Origin: Bacteroides caecigallinarum
GTDB lineage: Bacteria; Bacteroidota; Bacteroidia; Bacteroidales; Bacteroidaceae
Assembly: GCF_021531075.1 (NCBI RefSeq)
Contig: NZ_JADYTJ010000027.1
Coordinates: 1 to 44,784 of the forward strand
Direction: 5' to 3'
Length of the DNA: 44,784 nucleotides
Shown here: one piece after another, positions 9,632-16,533 of the stretch
Layout: each line of letters starts with the position of its first letter
Numbering within the stretch: the stretch's first letter is position 1
Notes under the pieces: model-generated
Databases searched by the model: none
Seen by the model: only the letters and a program-made list of their open reading frames with translations
Told to the model about the DNA's origin: nothing
Program-made: the position numbers and the translations under genes

Positions 9632-10117
9632 ATGAAAATGCGCAGTTTCTTATTCTTGACATTATTGGTGCTGGTAGCATCTGGTAATGTGTGGGCGCAA
9701 AAAACTGAAAAAGTTCCTGTCAGTCTTAATGGTGTATGGCAAATGTGTTTTTATCGCTCAAATTCACCGGAGGTAGCCGGTGAGCTTAAAACAAGTAACT
9801 CTTTAAAGATCCTTTCTGATGACGGTCGTTTTACCAATATGGTTATGATGCCACATGGTGCCATTATTATTGGCGAAGGCACTTATGAAATGACTTCAGA
9901 AAAATCTTATACGGAAATAGTAGAAAGAAATCTTCATTTGCCTCAATTGAACGGTAAAAGGAATGTAATGGAGTTTGAAATGAAAGATGATGGGATAATG
10001 GTGGTAAAATATTTCCTAAAGGAGGATATAAATGGGAATAGAATAGACTCCTGGTGTTACGAGACTTGGAAAAGGGTGACCATGCCAGACAGGTATCCCG
10101 AAAATATAATAAGATGA
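9632..10117 (+). CDS. Secreted DUF4488-like (lipocalin-type) protein
   Basis: This 161-residue protein has a signal peptide ending near NVWAQ (residues 1 to about 23), so it is exported to the periplasm or surface without a lipobox. The mature part begins PVSLNGVWQMCFYR, then carries IGEGTYEMTSEKSYTEIVERN and ends with SWCYETWKRV. This layout, a GxWQ motif at the start of a small beta-rich domain, resembles the DUF4488/lipocalin-like proteins common in Bacteroides. The family call is by recollection of the pattern. No enzymatic motif is present. The gene has its own promoter and terminator and appears monocistronic. The function is unknown. Confidence 0.65.
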   Translation: MKMRSFLFLTLLVLVASGNVWAQKTEKVPVSLNGVWQMCFYRSNSPEVAGELKTSNSLKILSDDGRFTNMVMMPHGAIIIGEGTYEMTSEKSYTEIVERNLHLPQLNGKRNVMEFEMKDDGIMVVKYFLKEDINGNRIDSWCYETWKRVTMPDRYPENIIR

Positions 10118-10140
10118 TAATTGTTGATTTTAGTATCAAT

Positions 10141-10180
10141 AAGGCTGCTGTTATTTTTTTTATGACAGTAGCCTTTTTTA
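10141..10180 (+). terminator. Terminator after the DUF4488-like gene
   Basis: AAGGCTGCTGT pairs with ACAGTAGCCTT (one G-U pair) and is followed by a T run. Confidence 0.85.
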
Positions 10181-10220
10181 CATAGTATCAATTGTTTATA
10201 GCAGAAAATTATGGAAAAAC

Positions 10221-10251
10221 TTTGTCTGTTTCAAGAAAAGTTGTACCTTTG
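10221..10251 (+). promoter_or_regulatory. Strong promoter of the rplM-rpsI operon
   Basis: TTTG at 10221-10224, a 19-nt spacer and TACCTTTG at 10244-10251 match the Bacteroidetes housekeeping promoter exactly. It leaves a leader of about 115-120 nt before rplM. Confidence 0.85.
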
Positions 10252-10294
10252 CAAGCCGATTATTATCAAATAGAGATAAAATTAAGATTCTGAG

Positions 10295-10329
10295 CACTTT
10301 ATTCTTCTTTGTCCGGGACGGATGGAGTG
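10295..10329 (+). promoter_or_regulatory. Structured leader of rplM, possible L13 autoregulatory element
   Basis: In the untranslated leader, CACT at 10295-10298 can pair with AGTG at 10326-10329. Inside that, TCCG-GGA-CGGA (10312-10322) forms a tight hairpin. Ribosomal protein operons often carry leaders bound by one of their products, and the small size and position here fit that idea. That it acts this way is inference; no experimental or covariation support is available from the sequence alone. Confidence 0.4.
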
Positions 10330-10376
10330 TGAGGAAATTGTTTTTTAGTAGTTAACATTTTAAAAAAGATTTAAGA

Positions 10377-10838
10377 GTGGATACTTTAAGTTACAAGACC
10401 ATTTCTGCAAACAAGGAAACTGCAACAAAAGAATGGGTTGTAGTTGATGCTACCGATCAGGTTGTTGGCCGTCTCGGTGCAAAAGTTGCGAAACTGTTGA
10501 GAGGAAAGTACAAACCAAACTTTACTCCTCATGTAGATTGCGGTGATAATGTTATTATCATCAATGCAGACAAAGTTAAATTTACAGGTAATAAGTGGAA
10601 TGACAAAGTGTATTTGAGCTACACAGGTTATCCTGGTGGACAGCGCGAAATCACTCCAGCTCGCTTGATGGCTAAGCCAAACGGCGCTGAAAAGTTGATG
10701 AAGAAAGTTGTTAAAGGTATGCTTCCTAAGAATCGTCTGGGAGCTAAATTGCTTGGCAACTTGTATGTTTATGAAGGTTCTGAACACAAACATGAAGCTC
10801 AGACTCCGAAAGTTATTGATATTAACACACTTAAATAA
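10377..10838 (+). CDS. rplM: 50S ribosomal protein L13
   Basis: This is the 153-residue large-subunit protein uL13, an early assembly protein that binds 23S rRNA. Family features are WVVVDATDQVVGRLGAKVAKLLRGK near the N-terminus, YLSYTGYPGGQREITPARLM in the middle and GMLPKNRLGAKLLGNLYVYEG near the end. The start is a GTG codon giving MDTLSYKTISANKE; this matches the usual Bacteroidetes L13 N-terminus, and no ATG lies in a better position. rpsI begins 6 nt after its stop codon, the normal L13-S9 pairing. Confidence 0.97.
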   Translation: MDTLSYKTISANKETATKEWVVVDATDQVVGRLGAKVAKLLRGKYKPNFTPHVDCGDNVIIINADKVKFTGNKWNDKVYLSYTGYPGGQREITPARLMAKPNGAEKLMKKVVKGMLPKNRLGAKLLGNLYVYEGSEHKHEAQTPKVIDINTLK

Positions 10839-10844
10839 TAAAGA

Positions 10845-11231
10845 ATGGAAGTAGTAAATGCATTAGGCAGACGTAAAAGCGCAATTGCTCGCGTTTTCGT
10901 CAGCGAAGGTACAGGAAAGATTACTATTAACAAGAGAGACCTTGCAGAGTACTTTCCATCAACTATTCTGCAGTATGTAGTAAAACAGCCTCTTAACCTT
11001 CTTCAGGTGGCTGAAAAATATGATATTAAAGTAAACTTGTGTGGTGGTGGTTTTACAGGACAGTCACAGGCTTTGCGTTTGGCAATTGCTCGTGCTCTTG
11101 TTAAAATCAATGCAGATGACAAGAAAGCTCTTCGCGCAGAAGGATTCATGACTCGTGATTCTCGTTCTGTTGAACGTAAGAAACCAGGACGTCCTAAAGC
11201 ACGTAGAAGATTCCAGTTCAGTAAACGTTAA
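10845..11231 (+). CDS. rpsI: 30S ribosomal protein S9
   Basis: This 128-residue protein uS9 has the hallmark N-terminus NALGRRKSAIARVFVSEGTG and the basic C-terminal tail KKPGRPKARRRFQFSKR, whose last arginine contacts P-site tRNA in the ribosome. The length is typical. It is translated right behind rplM with a 6-nt gap. The 222-nt gap to rpsB holds an inverted-repeat block and a leader-like hairpin. Confidence 0.97.
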   Translation: MEVVNALGRRKSAIARVFVSEGTGKITINKRDLAEYFPSTILQYVVKQPLNLLQVAEKYDIKVNLCGGGFTGQSQALRLAIARALVKINADDKKALRAEGFMTRDSRSVERKKPGRPKARRRFQFSKR

Positions 11232-11239
11232 GCGATTGA

Positions 11240-11336
11240 GTTTGTTAGTTTTTAAGTTTGTAAGTTTGTTGCAAGTAATCGGTTTGCGGAACTTAAGGAT
11301 AAACTCAAGGACTTAGAAACTCAAAAACTTAAATGT
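11240..11336. repeat. Intergenic AT-rich inverted repeat (AAACTTAAA type) between rpsI and rpsB
   Basis: Words such as TTTTTAAGTTTG and AAGTTTG on the left return as AAACTCAAAAACTTAAA on the right, giving an imperfect long hairpin. The same words recur in other gaps of this window, notably 31170-31293. Confidence 0.6.
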
Positions 11337-11354
11337 TAAAGCGTTTAGTATCTA

Positions 11355-11405
11355 AACTGTCAGGATTCTTCCTACAATTGTTTGCGGAGAGACTACCAGA
11401 CAGTT
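11355..11405 (+). promoter_or_regulatory. Leader hairpin upstream of rpsB
   Basis: AACTGTC (11355-11361) pairs perfectly with GACAGTT (11399-11405). The enclosed 37 nt are less AT-rich than their surroundings. It lies about 50 nt before the rpsB start. It may be an S2 leader or a terminator/antiterminator element; the specific role is inference. Confidence 0.4.
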
Positions 11406-11453
11406 GGTTAAATTAAAACAAAAAAGAAAGTAAACGATTAAAATTAAAAAACA

Positions 11454-12293
11454 ATGTCAAGAGTAAATTTTGATACATTATTGGAAGCAGGCTGCCACTT
11501 CGGACATTTGAAGAGAAAGTGGAATCCAGCAATGGCTCCTTATATTTTCATGGAACGCAACGGTATCCATATCATCGACCTTAACAAAACCGTTGTAAAA
11601 GTAGAAGAAGCTGCTGAAGCTTTGAAGCAGATTGCAAAATCAGGAAAGAAAGTCCTGTTTGTTGCTACTAAAAAACAAGCTAAACAGGTTGTAGCTGAGA
11701 AAGCTGCTTCTGTAAACATGCCATACGTTATCGAACGTTGGCCAGGTGGTATGTTGACTAACTTCCCAACAATCCGTAAGGCTGTTAAGAAGATGGCAAC
11801 TATTGACAAACTTACTAACGATGGTACTTATTCAAACTTGTCTAAGAGAGAAATCCTTCAGATCTCTCGTCAGCGTGCTAAACTTGAAAAGAACCTTGGT
11901 TCTATCGCTGATTTGACTCGTCTTCCATCTGCTTTGTTTGTTATCGACGTTTTGAAAGAAAATATTGCTGTACGCGAAGCTAACCGTCTTGGTATTCCTG
12001 TATTCGCGATCGTTGATACAAACTCTGATCCTTCTAACGTTGATTACGTTATCCCAGCTAATGACGATGCAACTAAGTCTGTAGAAGTAATTCTTGATGC
12101 TTGTTGCGCTGCTATGGCTGAAGGCTTGGAAGAAAGAAAAGCAGAAAAGGTAGATATGGACGCTGCTGGTGAAGCTGCTGCTCCTAAAGCTCCTAAGAAA
12201 AAAGCAGGTAGAGCTCGCATGGATAAAGCTGAAGAAGATGCTATAAACGCTGCTAAAGCTGCAGCTTTTGTTAGCAAAGAAGATGAAGCTTAA
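11454..12293 (+). CDS. rpsB: 30S ribosomal protein S2
   Basis: This 279-residue protein uS2 carries the conserved segments LLEAGCHFGHLKRKWNPAM, FIMERNGIHIIDLNKT-like (here IFMERNGIHIIDL), ERWPGGMLTNFPTIRK and FAIVDTNSDPSNVDYVIPANDDA. Its C-terminal tail of about 50 residues is rich in Ala, Lys and Glu (EAAAPKAPKKKAGRARMDKAEEDA), a lineage extension beyond the core fold. tsf follows, the usual bacterial order. Codon use is strongly biased, as expected for a highly expressed gene. Confidence 0.97.
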   Translation: MSRVNFDTLLEAGCHFGHLKRKWNPAMAPYIFMERNGIHIIDLNKTVVKVEEAAEALKQIAKSGKKVLFVATKKQAKQVVAEKAASVNMPYVIERWPGGMLTNFPTIRKAVKKMATIDKLTNDGTYSNLSKREILQISRQRAKLEKNLGSIADLTRLPSALFVIDVLKENIAVREANRLGIPVFAIVDTNSDPSNVDYVIPANDDATKSVEVILDACCAAMAEGLEERKAEKVDMDAAGEAAAPKAPKKKAGRARMDKAEEDAINAAKAAAFVSKEDEA

Positions 12294-12312
12294 TTCAAGA
12301 ACTTAAATATAT

Positions 12313-12382
12313 AAAATTGAGAATTGAAAATTGAGAATGGAACATATATGCTCAGATTCTCAGTTCTCAGTTCTCAATTTTG
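12313..12382. repeat. Intergenic inverted repeat (ATTGAGAA type) between rpsB and tsf
   Basis: Left AAAATTGAGAATTGAAAATTGAGAAT faces right ATTCTCAGTTCTCAGTTCTCAATTTT (each given in part only by its words ATTGAGAA and TTCTCAAT). The arms form an imperfect hairpin of about 25 bp ending in TTTTGTTTT, so it could also act as a partial terminator tuning tsf. Confidence 0.6.
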
Positions 12383-12423
12383 TTTTATAATGATATTATT
12401 AACTCTTAATAAAAGAATTTATT

Positions 12424-13416
12424 ATGGCTGTAAGTATGGCAGATATTACCAAGCTTCGTAAATTGACAGGAGCTGGTATGATGGACTGTAAAAATGCTTT
12501 GAACGACGCTGAAGGCGATTTCGACAAGGCTATGGAAATTATTCGTAAAAAAGGACAGGCTGTAGCTGCAAAACGTTCTGACCGTGAAACTTCAGAAGGT
12601 TGCGTTTTGGCTAAGTCTACTGGTGACTATGCTGCTATGATAGCTTTGAAGTGTGAAACTGACTTCGTTGCTAAAAATGCAGATTTCGTTGCTTTGACAG
12701 AAGCTATCCTTGATGCTGCAATCGCAAACAAGTGTCAGACTTTGGATGAAGTTAAGGCTCTTCCAATGGGTAATGCTACAATTGCTGATGCTATCATTGA
12801 CCGCAGTGGTATTACAGGCGAAAAAATGGAATTGGATGGCTATTTCGTAGTAACTGGAGCTAATACTGCTGTTTACAACCACATGAGTAAGAATCAGCTT
12901 TGTACTATTGTAGCTTTCAATAAATCTTGCGATCAGCAGGTTGCTCATGAAATCTGCATGCAGATTGCAGCTATGAACCCTATTGCAATTGATGAAGCTG
13001 GTGTTCCAGAAGAAGTAAAACAGAATGAAATCAATGTTGCTATAGAAAAAACTAAGGCAGAACAGGTACAGAAAGCTGTAGAAGCTGCTTTGAAGAAGGC
13101 TGGAATCAACCCTGCTCACGTTGATAGCGAAGAGCATATGGAAAGTAACATGGCTAAAGGATGGATTACTGCTGAAGACGTTGCTAAGGCTAAAGAAATT
13201 AAGGAAACTGTTTCTGCAGAAAAAGCAGCTAACTTGCCACAGGCTATGATCGAAAACATTGCTAAAGGTCGTCTGGGCAAATTCTTGAAAGAGGTTTGTC
13301 TTTTGAGTCAGGAAAGCATTATGGATCCTAAGAAGACAGTTGCTGATACATTGAAAGCTTCTGATCCAGAATTGGCTATAGTAGATTTCAAACGCTTTAC
13401 TTTGCGTGCAGAATAA
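12424..13416 (+). CDS. tsf: Translation elongation factor Ts
   Basis: This 330-residue protein exchanges GDP for GTP on EF-Tu. The N-terminal UBA-like domain has KLRKLTGAGMMDCKNALNDAEGDFDKAMEIIRKKG (key block LTGAGMMDCKNAL). The core signature KCETDFVAKNADF is intact. Two dimerisation sub-domains follow and the C-terminus is VDFKRFTLRAE. The first ATG gives MAVSMADITKL; a second in-frame ATG four codons later is possible. It lies 130 nt behind rpsB and is closed by the long inverted repeat at 13434. Confidence 0.97.
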   Translation: MAVSMADITKLRKLTGAGMMDCKNALNDAEGDFDKAMEIIRKKGQAVAAKRSDRETSEGCVLAKSTGDYAAMIALKCETDFVAKNADFVALTEAILDAAIANKCQTLDEVKALPMGNATIADAIIDRSGITGEKMELDGYFVVTGANTAVYNHMSKNQLCTIVAFNKSCDQQVAHEICMQIAAMNPIAIDEAGVPEEVKQNEINVAIEKTKAEQVQKAVEAALKKAGINPAHVDSEEHMESNMAKGWITAEDVAKAKEIKETVSAEKAANLPQAMIENIAKGRLGKFLKEVCLLSQESIMDPKKTVADTLKASDPELAIVDFKRFTLRAE

Positions 13417-13433
13417 TTGAATTATTCAATATA

Positions 13434-13487
13434 AAAACAAACTAGGGTCATCTCAAAATCAGTTTTGAGATGACCCTAGTTTGTTTT
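13434..13487. terminator. 25-bp perfect inverted repeat after tsf
   Basis: Positions 13434-13458 and 13463-13487 are exact reverse complements over 25 bp with a 4-nt loop (TCAG). The arms contain CTAGGGTCATCTCAAAA. It starts 17 nt after the tsf stop codon and ends in TTTT followed by A's, so it can end tsf transcription. The length and perfection are unusual for a terminator; a relic of paired insertion-sequence ends is an alternative. Confidence 0.75.
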
Positions 13488-13559
13488 AAAAAAAGCTAAG
13501 ATCTGATTTGGATTATTTGAAACTTCTTAATGTCTGCTTTTTGTCTTAGATAATAATGA

Positions 13560-13905
13560 AGTTTTGGAATAGAAGTCAGGCATAATTGGGCTATATTTCA
13601 TGTTTGAGGTAGTGGATTGTTCCTTGTTGCTATAATATTCCATGTATCAACGCACTTGGGGTGGTATAGAGGAATCATAGAAAATGGAATAGGTAGAAAA
13701 AGTAGAGTTGCAGTAGTTCTGTCCATCGTGTTTCTGTTGCTATCCGTAACAGGGGGGCTCATTACTTGTTATAAACGAGTCGGACTATTCACTTGGGTTA
13801 TGGCATTATAAGATTGGTATCATAACGAGTGTTATAACTGTTGGGCACGTTATAAAACGACAGCATGCTCTGCGTAGAGCCTTAAATACAAAAAACAGTA
13901 AGTTT
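13560..13905 (+). pseudogene. Decayed membrane protein gene (DUF4405/cytochrome b561-like)
   Basis: Three fragments of one protein can be read. Frame A gives GIEVRHNWAIFHV, a TGA stop at 13605-13607, then GSGLFLVAIIFHVSTHLGWYRG and a hydrophobic segment VAVVLSIVFLLLSVTGGLI, ending at a TAA near 13811. Just before that stop, frame B (from 13804) continues as HYKIGIITSVITVGHVIKRQHALRR. Histidines inside or beside hydrophobic helices and the WYR motif resemble the haem-binding helices of DUF4405-type membrane proteins. The first TGA sits where Trp would fit, and the second break is a frameshift. The 5' portion is missing and further stops lie upstream. I read it as a truncated, non-functional remnant. 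Confidence 0.6.
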
Positions 13906-13973
13906 CAATATTTATATCTTAAATCCTCCTTTGGGGAAGGGAAATTTGGGGATATTAGTGGAGTGTATAATAA

Positions 13974-14016
13974 AAAACGAGTTAAATATTTGATTTTTAA
14001 ATATTTAACTCGTTTT
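13974..14016 (-). terminator. Terminator of the tRNA-Pro/tRNA-Leu transcript
   Basis: 13974-13991 and 13999-14016 are exact reverse complements over 18 bp with a 7-nt loop. On the minus strand the hairpin starts right after tRNA-Leu and is followed by a T run. Confidence 0.85.
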
Positions 14017-14017
14017 G

Positions 14018-14101
14018 TACCCAGACCCGGGGTCGAACCGGGATGGATGTTACTCCACTGGTGTTTGAGACCAGCGCGTCTACCGATTCCGCCATCTGGG
14101 C
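14018..14101 (-). tRNA. tRNA-Leu (anticodon CAA)
   Basis: The minus strand reads GCCCAGATGGCGGAATCGG at the 5' end, with acceptor arm GCCCAGA/TCTGGGT (first pair G-U), a T-arm with GGTTCGACCC, an anticodon stem CTGGT/ACCAG with loop CTCAAAC (anticodon CAA) and a class II variable arm. The length is 84 nt. The CCA end is not encoded (the discriminator A is followed by CAAAA). Confidence 0.95.
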
Positions 14102-14116
14102 TTATTTTATAATTCG

Positions 14117-14189
14117 TCGGAATGAGGCGACTCGAACGCCCGACCCCTACGTCCCGAACGTAGTGCGCTACCAACTGCGCTACATTCCG
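14117..14189 (-). tRNA. tRNA-Pro (anticodon CGG)
   Basis: The minus strand begins CGGAATGTAGCGCAGTTGG. The acceptor stem is CGGAATG/CATTCCG, the anticodon stem CTACG/CGTAG with loop TTCGGGA (anticodon CGG), and the T-arm includes GTTCGAGTC. The length is 73 nt and CCA is not encoded. It lies 15 nt upstream of tRNA-Leu in the same transcript. Confidence 0.95.
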
Positions 14190-14215
14190 AAAGATGTTTT
14201 CTCTTTTTGCGGTTG

Positions 14216-14246
14216 CAAATTTACGTATATTATTTATAATAACCAA
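14216..14246 (-). promoter_or_regulatory. Promoter of the tRNA-Pro/tRNA-Leu transcript
   Basis: On the minus strand, TTGG (14243-14246), a 19-nt spacer and TAAATTTG (14216-14223) lie upstream of tRNA-Pro. The -7 is an exact TAnnTTTG match. Confidence 0.65.
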
Positions 14247-14423
14247 ATATATACTGCGTTTTGTTTAATATATTAATGGTAATACTTTTGGGGAATTATA
14301 ATATTCAGCCTGCAATGAACTGGCATTGATTGTGAAACAGCAAATTTAAAAAAGTTTATACTGCTATAATTACTGCTCTTTACTTATATAGTAAGAAAAA
14401 AAGAATATTTTTTTATCAAAATA

Positions 14424-14455
14424 TTTGGTGGTTTGATTTTAATATTCTACCTTTG
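14424..14455 (+). promoter_or_regulatory. Promoter of tRNA-Phe
   Basis: TTTG (14424-14427), a 20-nt spacer and TACCTTTG (14448-14455) lie 20 nt before the tRNA. The stretch 14247-14423 between the two tRNA promoters is AT-rich and I see no gene in it. Confidence 0.75.
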
Positions 14456-14475
14456 CACTCGCAATTAAGAAAGAC

Positions 14476-14548
14476 GGTGCCATAGCTCAGTTGGTAGAGC
14501 AAAGGACTGAAAATCCTTGTGTCCCCGGTTCGATTCCTGGTGGCACCA
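14476..14548 (+). tRNA. tRNA-Phe (anticodon GAA)
   Basis: The sequence begins GGTGCCATAGCTCAGTTGG. The acceptor stem is GGTGCCA/TGGCACC, the anticodon stem AAGGA/TCCTT with loop CTGAAAA (anticodon GAA), and the T-arm has GGTTCGATTCC. The length is 73 nt. It is followed by A-CA rather than a full encoded CCA. Confidence 0.95.
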
Positions 14549-14555
14549 CAGTTTG

Positions 14556-14586
14556 AAAATCCTGATTCATTACGAATCGGGATTTT
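14556..14586 (+). terminator. Terminator of tRNA-Phe
   Basis: AAAATCCTGATTC pairs with GAATCGGGATTTT (one G-U pair), 5-nt loop, followed by a T-rich tract. The next 110 nt to the rimP promoter hold no recognisable feature. Confidence 0.8.
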
Positions 14587-14702
14587 TAATTTTTGCAAAT
14601 AAAAGTTGCTCTTCGGTTTTGTTTGCTCTTGCTTTAAAATAATGAGTGCTGTATGACATAAATGTTATGGTATTAAACTTGAATAAAAATACTGTATAAA
14701 TT

Positions 14703-14733
14703 TTTGTTTTACAATATTTAATTTATATCTTTG
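14703..14733 (+). promoter_or_regulatory. Promoter of the rimP-nusA-infB operon
   Basis: TTTG (14703-14706), a 19-nt spacer and TATCTTTG (14726-14733) match the Bacteroidetes promoter exactly. It lies about 65 nt before the rimP start codon. Confidence 0.8.
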
Positions 14734-14754
14734 CGACTGATAAGGATGAATAGT

Positions 14755-14780
14755 GAGGGGCAATAAAGCTCCTCTTTTTT
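14755..14780 (+). promoter_or_regulatory. Terminator-like attenuator hairpin before rimP
   Basis: GAGGGGC (14755-14761) and GCTCCTC (14768-14774) pair over 7 bp (one G-U) with a 6-nt loop. Six T's follow at once, and a further T6 follows a single G. This is the shape of an intrinsic terminator, yet it lies between the operon promoter and the first gene. Because the operon encodes NusA, which promotes pausing and termination, feedback attenuation is a reasonable inference. Confidence 0.55.
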
Positions 14781-14799
14781 GTTTTTTAATTTATTCCCA

Positions 14800-15267
14800 A
14801 TGATAGATATAAGCGTAGTAACTGAAATTGTTTCTCAATGGTTGGAAGATAAAGATTATTTTCTTGTTGATGTGACAGTGAGTACGGACAATAAAATTGT
14901 AGTGGAAATTGACCATGCAGAAGGAGTCTGGATTGAAGATTGTGTTGAATTGAGTAGATATATAGAAGCGAATTTAAATAGAGATGAAGAAGACTACGAA
15001 CTTGAAGTTGGATCTGCTGGGATAGGACAACCTTTTAAAGTCTTGCAACAATATATAGTACATAAGGGATGCGAGGTTGAAGTGTTGGCAAAGGATGGTA
15101 AGAAGTATAAAGGAATTCTTACGGATGTTGATGATGAAAAATTTACCCTAACTGTACAGACAAAGATAAAGCCAGAAGGTTGCAAGCGTCCTAAACTTGT
15201 TGATGAATTGCTGGTGTTTACTTATGACGAAATAAAATATACAAAATATTTAATTAGCTTTAAATAA
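14800..15267 (+). CDS. rimP: Ribosome maturation factor RimP
   Basis: This 155-residue cytosolic protein is needed for 30S subunit maturation. The N-terminal alpha/beta domain includes FLVDVTVSTDNKIVVEID and IEDCVELSRYIEANLNRDEEDYELEV. The motif VGSAGIGQPFKVLQQY corresponds to the family's V(S/G)SPGLxxPL region. The C-terminal SH3-like domain covers GCEVEVLAKDGKKYKGILTDVDDEKFTL. I chose the ATG at 14800 over an in-frame TTG 21 nt upstream, because the family begins at MIDISVV and the upstream codons overlap the T-run of the hairpin. nusA starts 2 nt after the stop codon. Confidence 0.9.
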   Translation: MIDISVVTEIVSQWLEDKDYFLVDVTVSTDNKIVVEIDHAEGVWIEDCVELSRYIEANLNRDEEDYELEVGSAGIGQPFKVLQQYIVHKGCEVEVLAKDGKKYKGILTDVDDEKFTLTVQTKIKPEGCKRPKLVDELLVFTYDEIKYTKYLISFK

Positions 15268-15269
15268 TT

Positions 15270-16523
15270 ATGGCCAAGAAAGAGGAAACTATAAGCCTTA
15301 TTGATACTTTTTCTGAGTTCAAAGAACTTAAGAATATAGATCGTACAACAATGGTTGGTGTCTTAGAAGAGTCATTTCGTAGTGTTATAGCCAAAATGTT
15401 CGGATCGGATGAGAACTATGATGTTATCGTTAATCCAGATAAAGGGGATTTCGAAATATGGCGTAACCGTGAAGTTGTAGCAGATGAAGACTTGACCAAT
15501 GAAAACAGGCAAATATCACTTACTGAAGCAAGAAAGATAGATGCATCATATGAAGTTGGTGAGGAAGTAACAGATGAAGTTATTTTTGAAAAATTTGGAA
15601 GAAGAGCTATCCTTAATTTGAGACAAACCTTAGCTTCCAAAATTTTGGAATTGGAGAAAGATAGCTTGTACAACAAATATATTGAGCAGGTAGGAAAAGT
15701 TGTAAGTGCTGAGGTTTATCAAATTTGGAAGAAAGAAATATTGATGTTGGATGATGAAGGTAATGAACTTCTTCTTCCAAAGACAGAACAAATCCCAGGT
15801 GACTTTTACCGTAAAGGAGAAACAGCACGTGCCGTAGTCGCAAGAGTTGATAATAGAAATAACAATCCTAAAATTATTTTAAGCCGTACTTCGCCTGTGT
15901 TCCTTCAGAGATTGTTTGAACAGGAAGTACCAGAAATAAATGAAGGTATTATTACTATAAAGAAAATTGCACGTATACCTGGTGAAAGAGCAAAAATTGC
16001 TGTTGAATCGTATGATGAAAGAATAGATCCAGTAGGTGCATGTGTTGGTGTGAAAGGTTCTAGAATACACGGAATCGTACGTGAGTTGAGAAACGAAAAT
16101 ATAGATGTTATCAATTATACTTCCAATATACAACTCTTTATCCAAAGAGCTTTGAGCCCTGCTAAGATTTCTTCTATAATAATGCATGAGGATGAAAAAA
16201 GAGCAGAAGTTTATCTTAAGCCTGAAGAAGTATCATTGGCTATTGGAAAAGGCGGTATGAATATCAAACTGGCTAGTATGCTTACTGAATACACGATTGA
16301 TGTCTATAGAGAATTGGATGAGAACGCAATTGAAGACGATATCTATTTGGATGAGTTTAAAGATGAAATTGATGAATGGGTTATCAATGCTATTAAAAGT
16401 ATAGGTATAGATACGGCGAAAGGTGTTCTTAATGCTCCAAGGGAAATGCTTATAGAAAAAGCTGACCTGGAGGAAAATACAGTAGATGATGTTTTGCGTA
16501 TTTTAAAGGCGGAATTTGAATAA
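15270..16523 (+). CDS. nusA: Transcription termination/antitermination factor NusA
   Basis: This 417-residue RNA-polymerase-binding protein stimulates pausing and hairpin-dependent termination. The N-terminal polymerase-binding domain spans about residues 1-130, followed by an S1 domain, KH1 with GACVGVKGSRIHGIVREL and KH2 with SLAIGKGGMNIKLASMLTEY. The C-terminal acidic repeats of E. coli NusA are absent, as is usual in Bacteroidetes. It follows rimP by 2 nt. The 156-nt gap to infB holds a perfect 13-bp hairpin, which may be a target for NusA itself. Confidence 0.96.
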   Translation: MAKKEETISLIDTFSEFKELKNIDRTTMVGVLEESFRSVIAKMFGSDENYDVIVNPDKGDFEIWRNREVVADEDLTNENRQISLTEARKIDASYEVGEEVTDEVIFEKFGRRAILNLRQTLASKILELEKDSLYNKYIEQVGKVVSAEVYQIWKKEILMLDDEGNELLLPKTEQIPGDFYRKGETARAVVARVDNRNNNPKIILSRTSPVFLQRLFEQEVPEINEGIITIKKIARIPGERAKIAVESYDERIDPVGACVGVKGSRIHGIVRELRNENIDVINYTSNIQLFIQRALSPAKISSIIMHEDEKRAEVYLKPEEVSLAIGKGGMNIKLASMLTEYTIDVYRELDENAIEDDIYLDEFKDEIDEWVINAIKSIGIDTAKGVLNAPREMLIEKADLEENTVDDVLRILKAEFE

Positions 16524-16533
16524 ATATGAACTC

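Noticed and set aside
12044-12277. Open frame antisense to the rpsB 3' end
   Set aside because: It mirrors the Ala/Lys/Glu-rich S2 tail and has no start signal or family features.
13560-14017. An intact 64-residue gene at 13617-13811
   Set aside because: It would need a TTG start directly after an in-frame TGA, and the protein continues in another frame after its stop; the whole is better explained as a pseudogene.
14779-14799. TTG start for rimP 21 nt upstream of the ATG
   Set aside because: It would add MFFNLFP encoded by the T-run after a hairpin; the family begins at the ATG.
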